Shown: positions 33,580 to 34,595 of the stretch, piece after piece
Numbering within the stretch: position 1 is the stretch's first letter
How the letters are laid out: each line of letters begins with the position of its first letter
Assembly: GCA_910584365.1 (NCBI GenBank)
Contig: CAJUAF010000025.1
Coordinates: 1 to 34,595, forward strand
DNA: 34,595 nt
Origin: an uncultured Muribaculaceae bacterium
Lineage (GTDB): Bacteria > Bacteroidota > Bacteroidia > Bacteroidales > Muribaculaceae
Reading direction: 5' to 3'
The notes under the pieces: generated by a model
Databases searched by the model: none
What the model saw: the letters and a program-made list of their open reading frames with translations, nothing else
What the model was told of the DNA's origin: nothing
Made by a program: the position numbers and the translations under genes

Positions 33580-34575
33580 ATGAAATCAAAAAACATCTCC
33601 GGTAAATATATATGGCAGGATGCGGATTGGCCGAATTTCAAATGGGATTCGGAGAAATTGCTTGAGCCTATGGCACGCCTGAATATGTTGCATGGGCAGC
33701 TGTACGGCAAGATGTATATGCTTGGATTCCAAGACAAGATCGAGTCAGTACTTTCCGCAATGACAGAGGAGCTGACAAGTTCTTCCTGCATCGAGGGGAT
33801 TTTGCTTAATCATGCTTCTGTCAGAAGCAGTATTGCCCGTCGCCTCGGAATCGAAGAAGACGGTATGCTGATTGAAGACCATTATGTGGAAGGACTGGTC
33901 GATGTAATGCTTGACGCAGTGCGCAATTGTCGCGAGCCACTGACGGAAGAGCGGTTCTTCGGCTGGCACGCGGCGCTGTTCCCCCTGGGACGCAACGGAA
34001 TACACAACATTACTGTGGCTAACTGGCGGAAAGGAGAAGAGCCTATGCAGGTAGTTTCGGGAGCATTCGGGCATGAGAAAGTCCATTACGAAGCTCCCCC
34101 ATCGGCAAGTGTAGCTATCGAAATGTCAAAGTTGATAGAGTGGTGCGATACCGCCTCCAAATCCCCCTTCCTTATGGCTGCGGTGGCACATCTGTGGTTT
34201 GTCACCATCCATCCTTTCGATGACGGCAACGGGCGCATAGGACGTACTCTCGCCGATATGATTCTCAGTCGGGTGGATGGCGGGATTACACGCTATTACA
34301 GTATGTCGGCAGAAATAAACCGCAATAAAAAGGCATATTACGAAATCCTTGAACGAACCCAGAAAGGAAACATGGATATTACCGAGTGGATACTCTGGTT
34401 TTTCCGCTGTCTTGAAAACGCCATATCTCATACCTCATCCTCGATAGAACGCACTTTGCAAAAGACCACCTACCAAGGCAACTTAAATAAAGAGCTAAGT
34501 CGCAAAGACTCAGCTCTTTATTTATTTTCACGCCGTCGCCAAATGTTAAAAATTGTATTTTTGATACAATTTTGA
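33580..34575 (+). CDS. Fic-domain AMP-transferase (DUF4172 type), 3' end altered
   Basis: Fic enzymes usually AMPylate a Tyr/Ser/Thr of a target protein. The N-terminal DUF4172-like region (about 1-100; YIWQDADWPNFKWD) contains the inhibitory motif S/T-xxx-E-G (S68 to G73 in TSSSCIEG), as in class II Fic proteins with a built-in inhibitory helix. The core motif HPFDDGNGRIGR (211-222) is complete, so the active site is intact. Related proteins continue for about 40-60 more residues with a winged-helix end. Here the frame from about residue 295 runs through a strong hairpin and a low-complexity stretch, so the C-terminus is probably foreign. Likely self-regulated through the palindromic operator. 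A toxin-like or regulatory role is inferred. Confidence 0.85.
   Translation: MKSKNISGKYIWQDADWPNFKWDSEKLLEPMARLNMLHGQLYGKMYMLGFQDKIESVLSAMTEELTSSSCIEGILLNHASVRSSIARRLGIEEDGMLIEDHYVEGLVDVMLDAVRNCREPLTEERFFGWHAALFPLGRNGIHNITVANWRKGEEPMQVVSGAFGHEKVHYEAPPSASVAIEMSKLIEWCDTASKSPFLMAAVAHLWFVTIHPFDDGNGRIGRTLADMILSRVDGGITRYYSMSAEINRNKKAYYEILERTQKGNMDITEWILWFFRCLENAISHTSSSIERTLQKTTYQGNLNKELSRKDSALYLFSRRRQMLKIVFLIQF
34484..34530. terminator. Strong near-perfect hairpin at the 3' end of fic
   Basis: Arms 34484-34501 and 34507-34524 (AAATAAAGAGCT.AGTC type, one mismatch) with loop GCAAA, A-rich before and T-rich after, so a likely bidirectional terminator. It lies inside the last 31 codons of the fic frame, which is unusual for coding sequence. 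Confidence 0.7.
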
Positions 34576-34595
34576 TACAATTGTCCATAATGTAT
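34531..34595. other. AT-rich edge sequence with repeated TTGATACAAT words
   Basis: ATTGTAT-tttt-gATACAAT forms a short inverted repeat and TTTGATACAA occurs twice in tandem (about 34560-34580). TATTTTTG (34556-34563) could be a -7 box. The window ends before any following gene, so its nature (e.g. upstream of an integrase of a mobile element) remains open. Confidence 0.3.

Overview
The window looks like chromosome of a gut Bacteroidales. Gene content, the lack of Shine-Dalgarno sites, and repeated TTTG / ~20 bp / TAnnTTTG promoters (the Bacteroidota -33/-7 pattern) point there. GC-rich coding with C-rich coding strands would fit Muribaculaceae (the former S24-7 group), but family level is an inference.

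Layout. (1) 1-3965, plus strand: hflX, dgt and a TPM-domain membrane protein with zinc ribbons. (2) 3973-8526, minus strand: an AAA ATPase of the archaeal-ATPase type, a structured gene-free stretch, a TrmH-type RNA methyltransferase, and a secreted PEGA/WG-repeat protein whose two halves differ in base composition. (3) 8638-26938: a galactomannan utilisation locus. An AraC regulator and a GH36 alpha-galactosidase lie on the minus strand. Divergent from them on the plus strand run SusC, SusD (broken by an in-frame TAG), a surface glycan-binding protein, GH26 mannanase, GH26, GH130 mannosyl-glucose phosphorylase, GH26 with an extra N-terminal module, a GPH-family sugar symporter and mannobiose 2-epimerase. 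(4) 27235-31915: two large secreted non-catalytic proteins built from repeated beta-sandwich-like modules. (5) 32194-33369: rpsF-rpsR-rplI. (6) 33580-34575: a Fic/DUF4172 AMP-transferase gene whose 3' end appears replaced, next to a strong hairpin at the window edge.

How the locus should work (known family roles plus inference): surface GH26 cuts mannan, SGBP and SusCD bind and import oligosaccharides, GH36 removes galactose side chains, periplasmic GH26 shortens the chains to mannobiose, the GPH carrier brings it into the cytoplasm, the 2-epimerase converts mannobiose to mannosyl-glucose, and GH130 phosphorolyses it to mannose-1-phosphate and glucose.

The most interesting points: the promoters of susC and of the distant 27235 gene share the same tandem operator (two sites 21 bp apart, 18 bp before an identical TAACTTTG), which ties the two module-repeat proteins to the mannan regulon. 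A related module sits at the N-terminus of the third GH26, and all three proteins share a short C-terminal tail resembling a type IX secretion signal. SusD, normally essential for glycan capture, carries a single amber codon in an otherwise intact reading frame.
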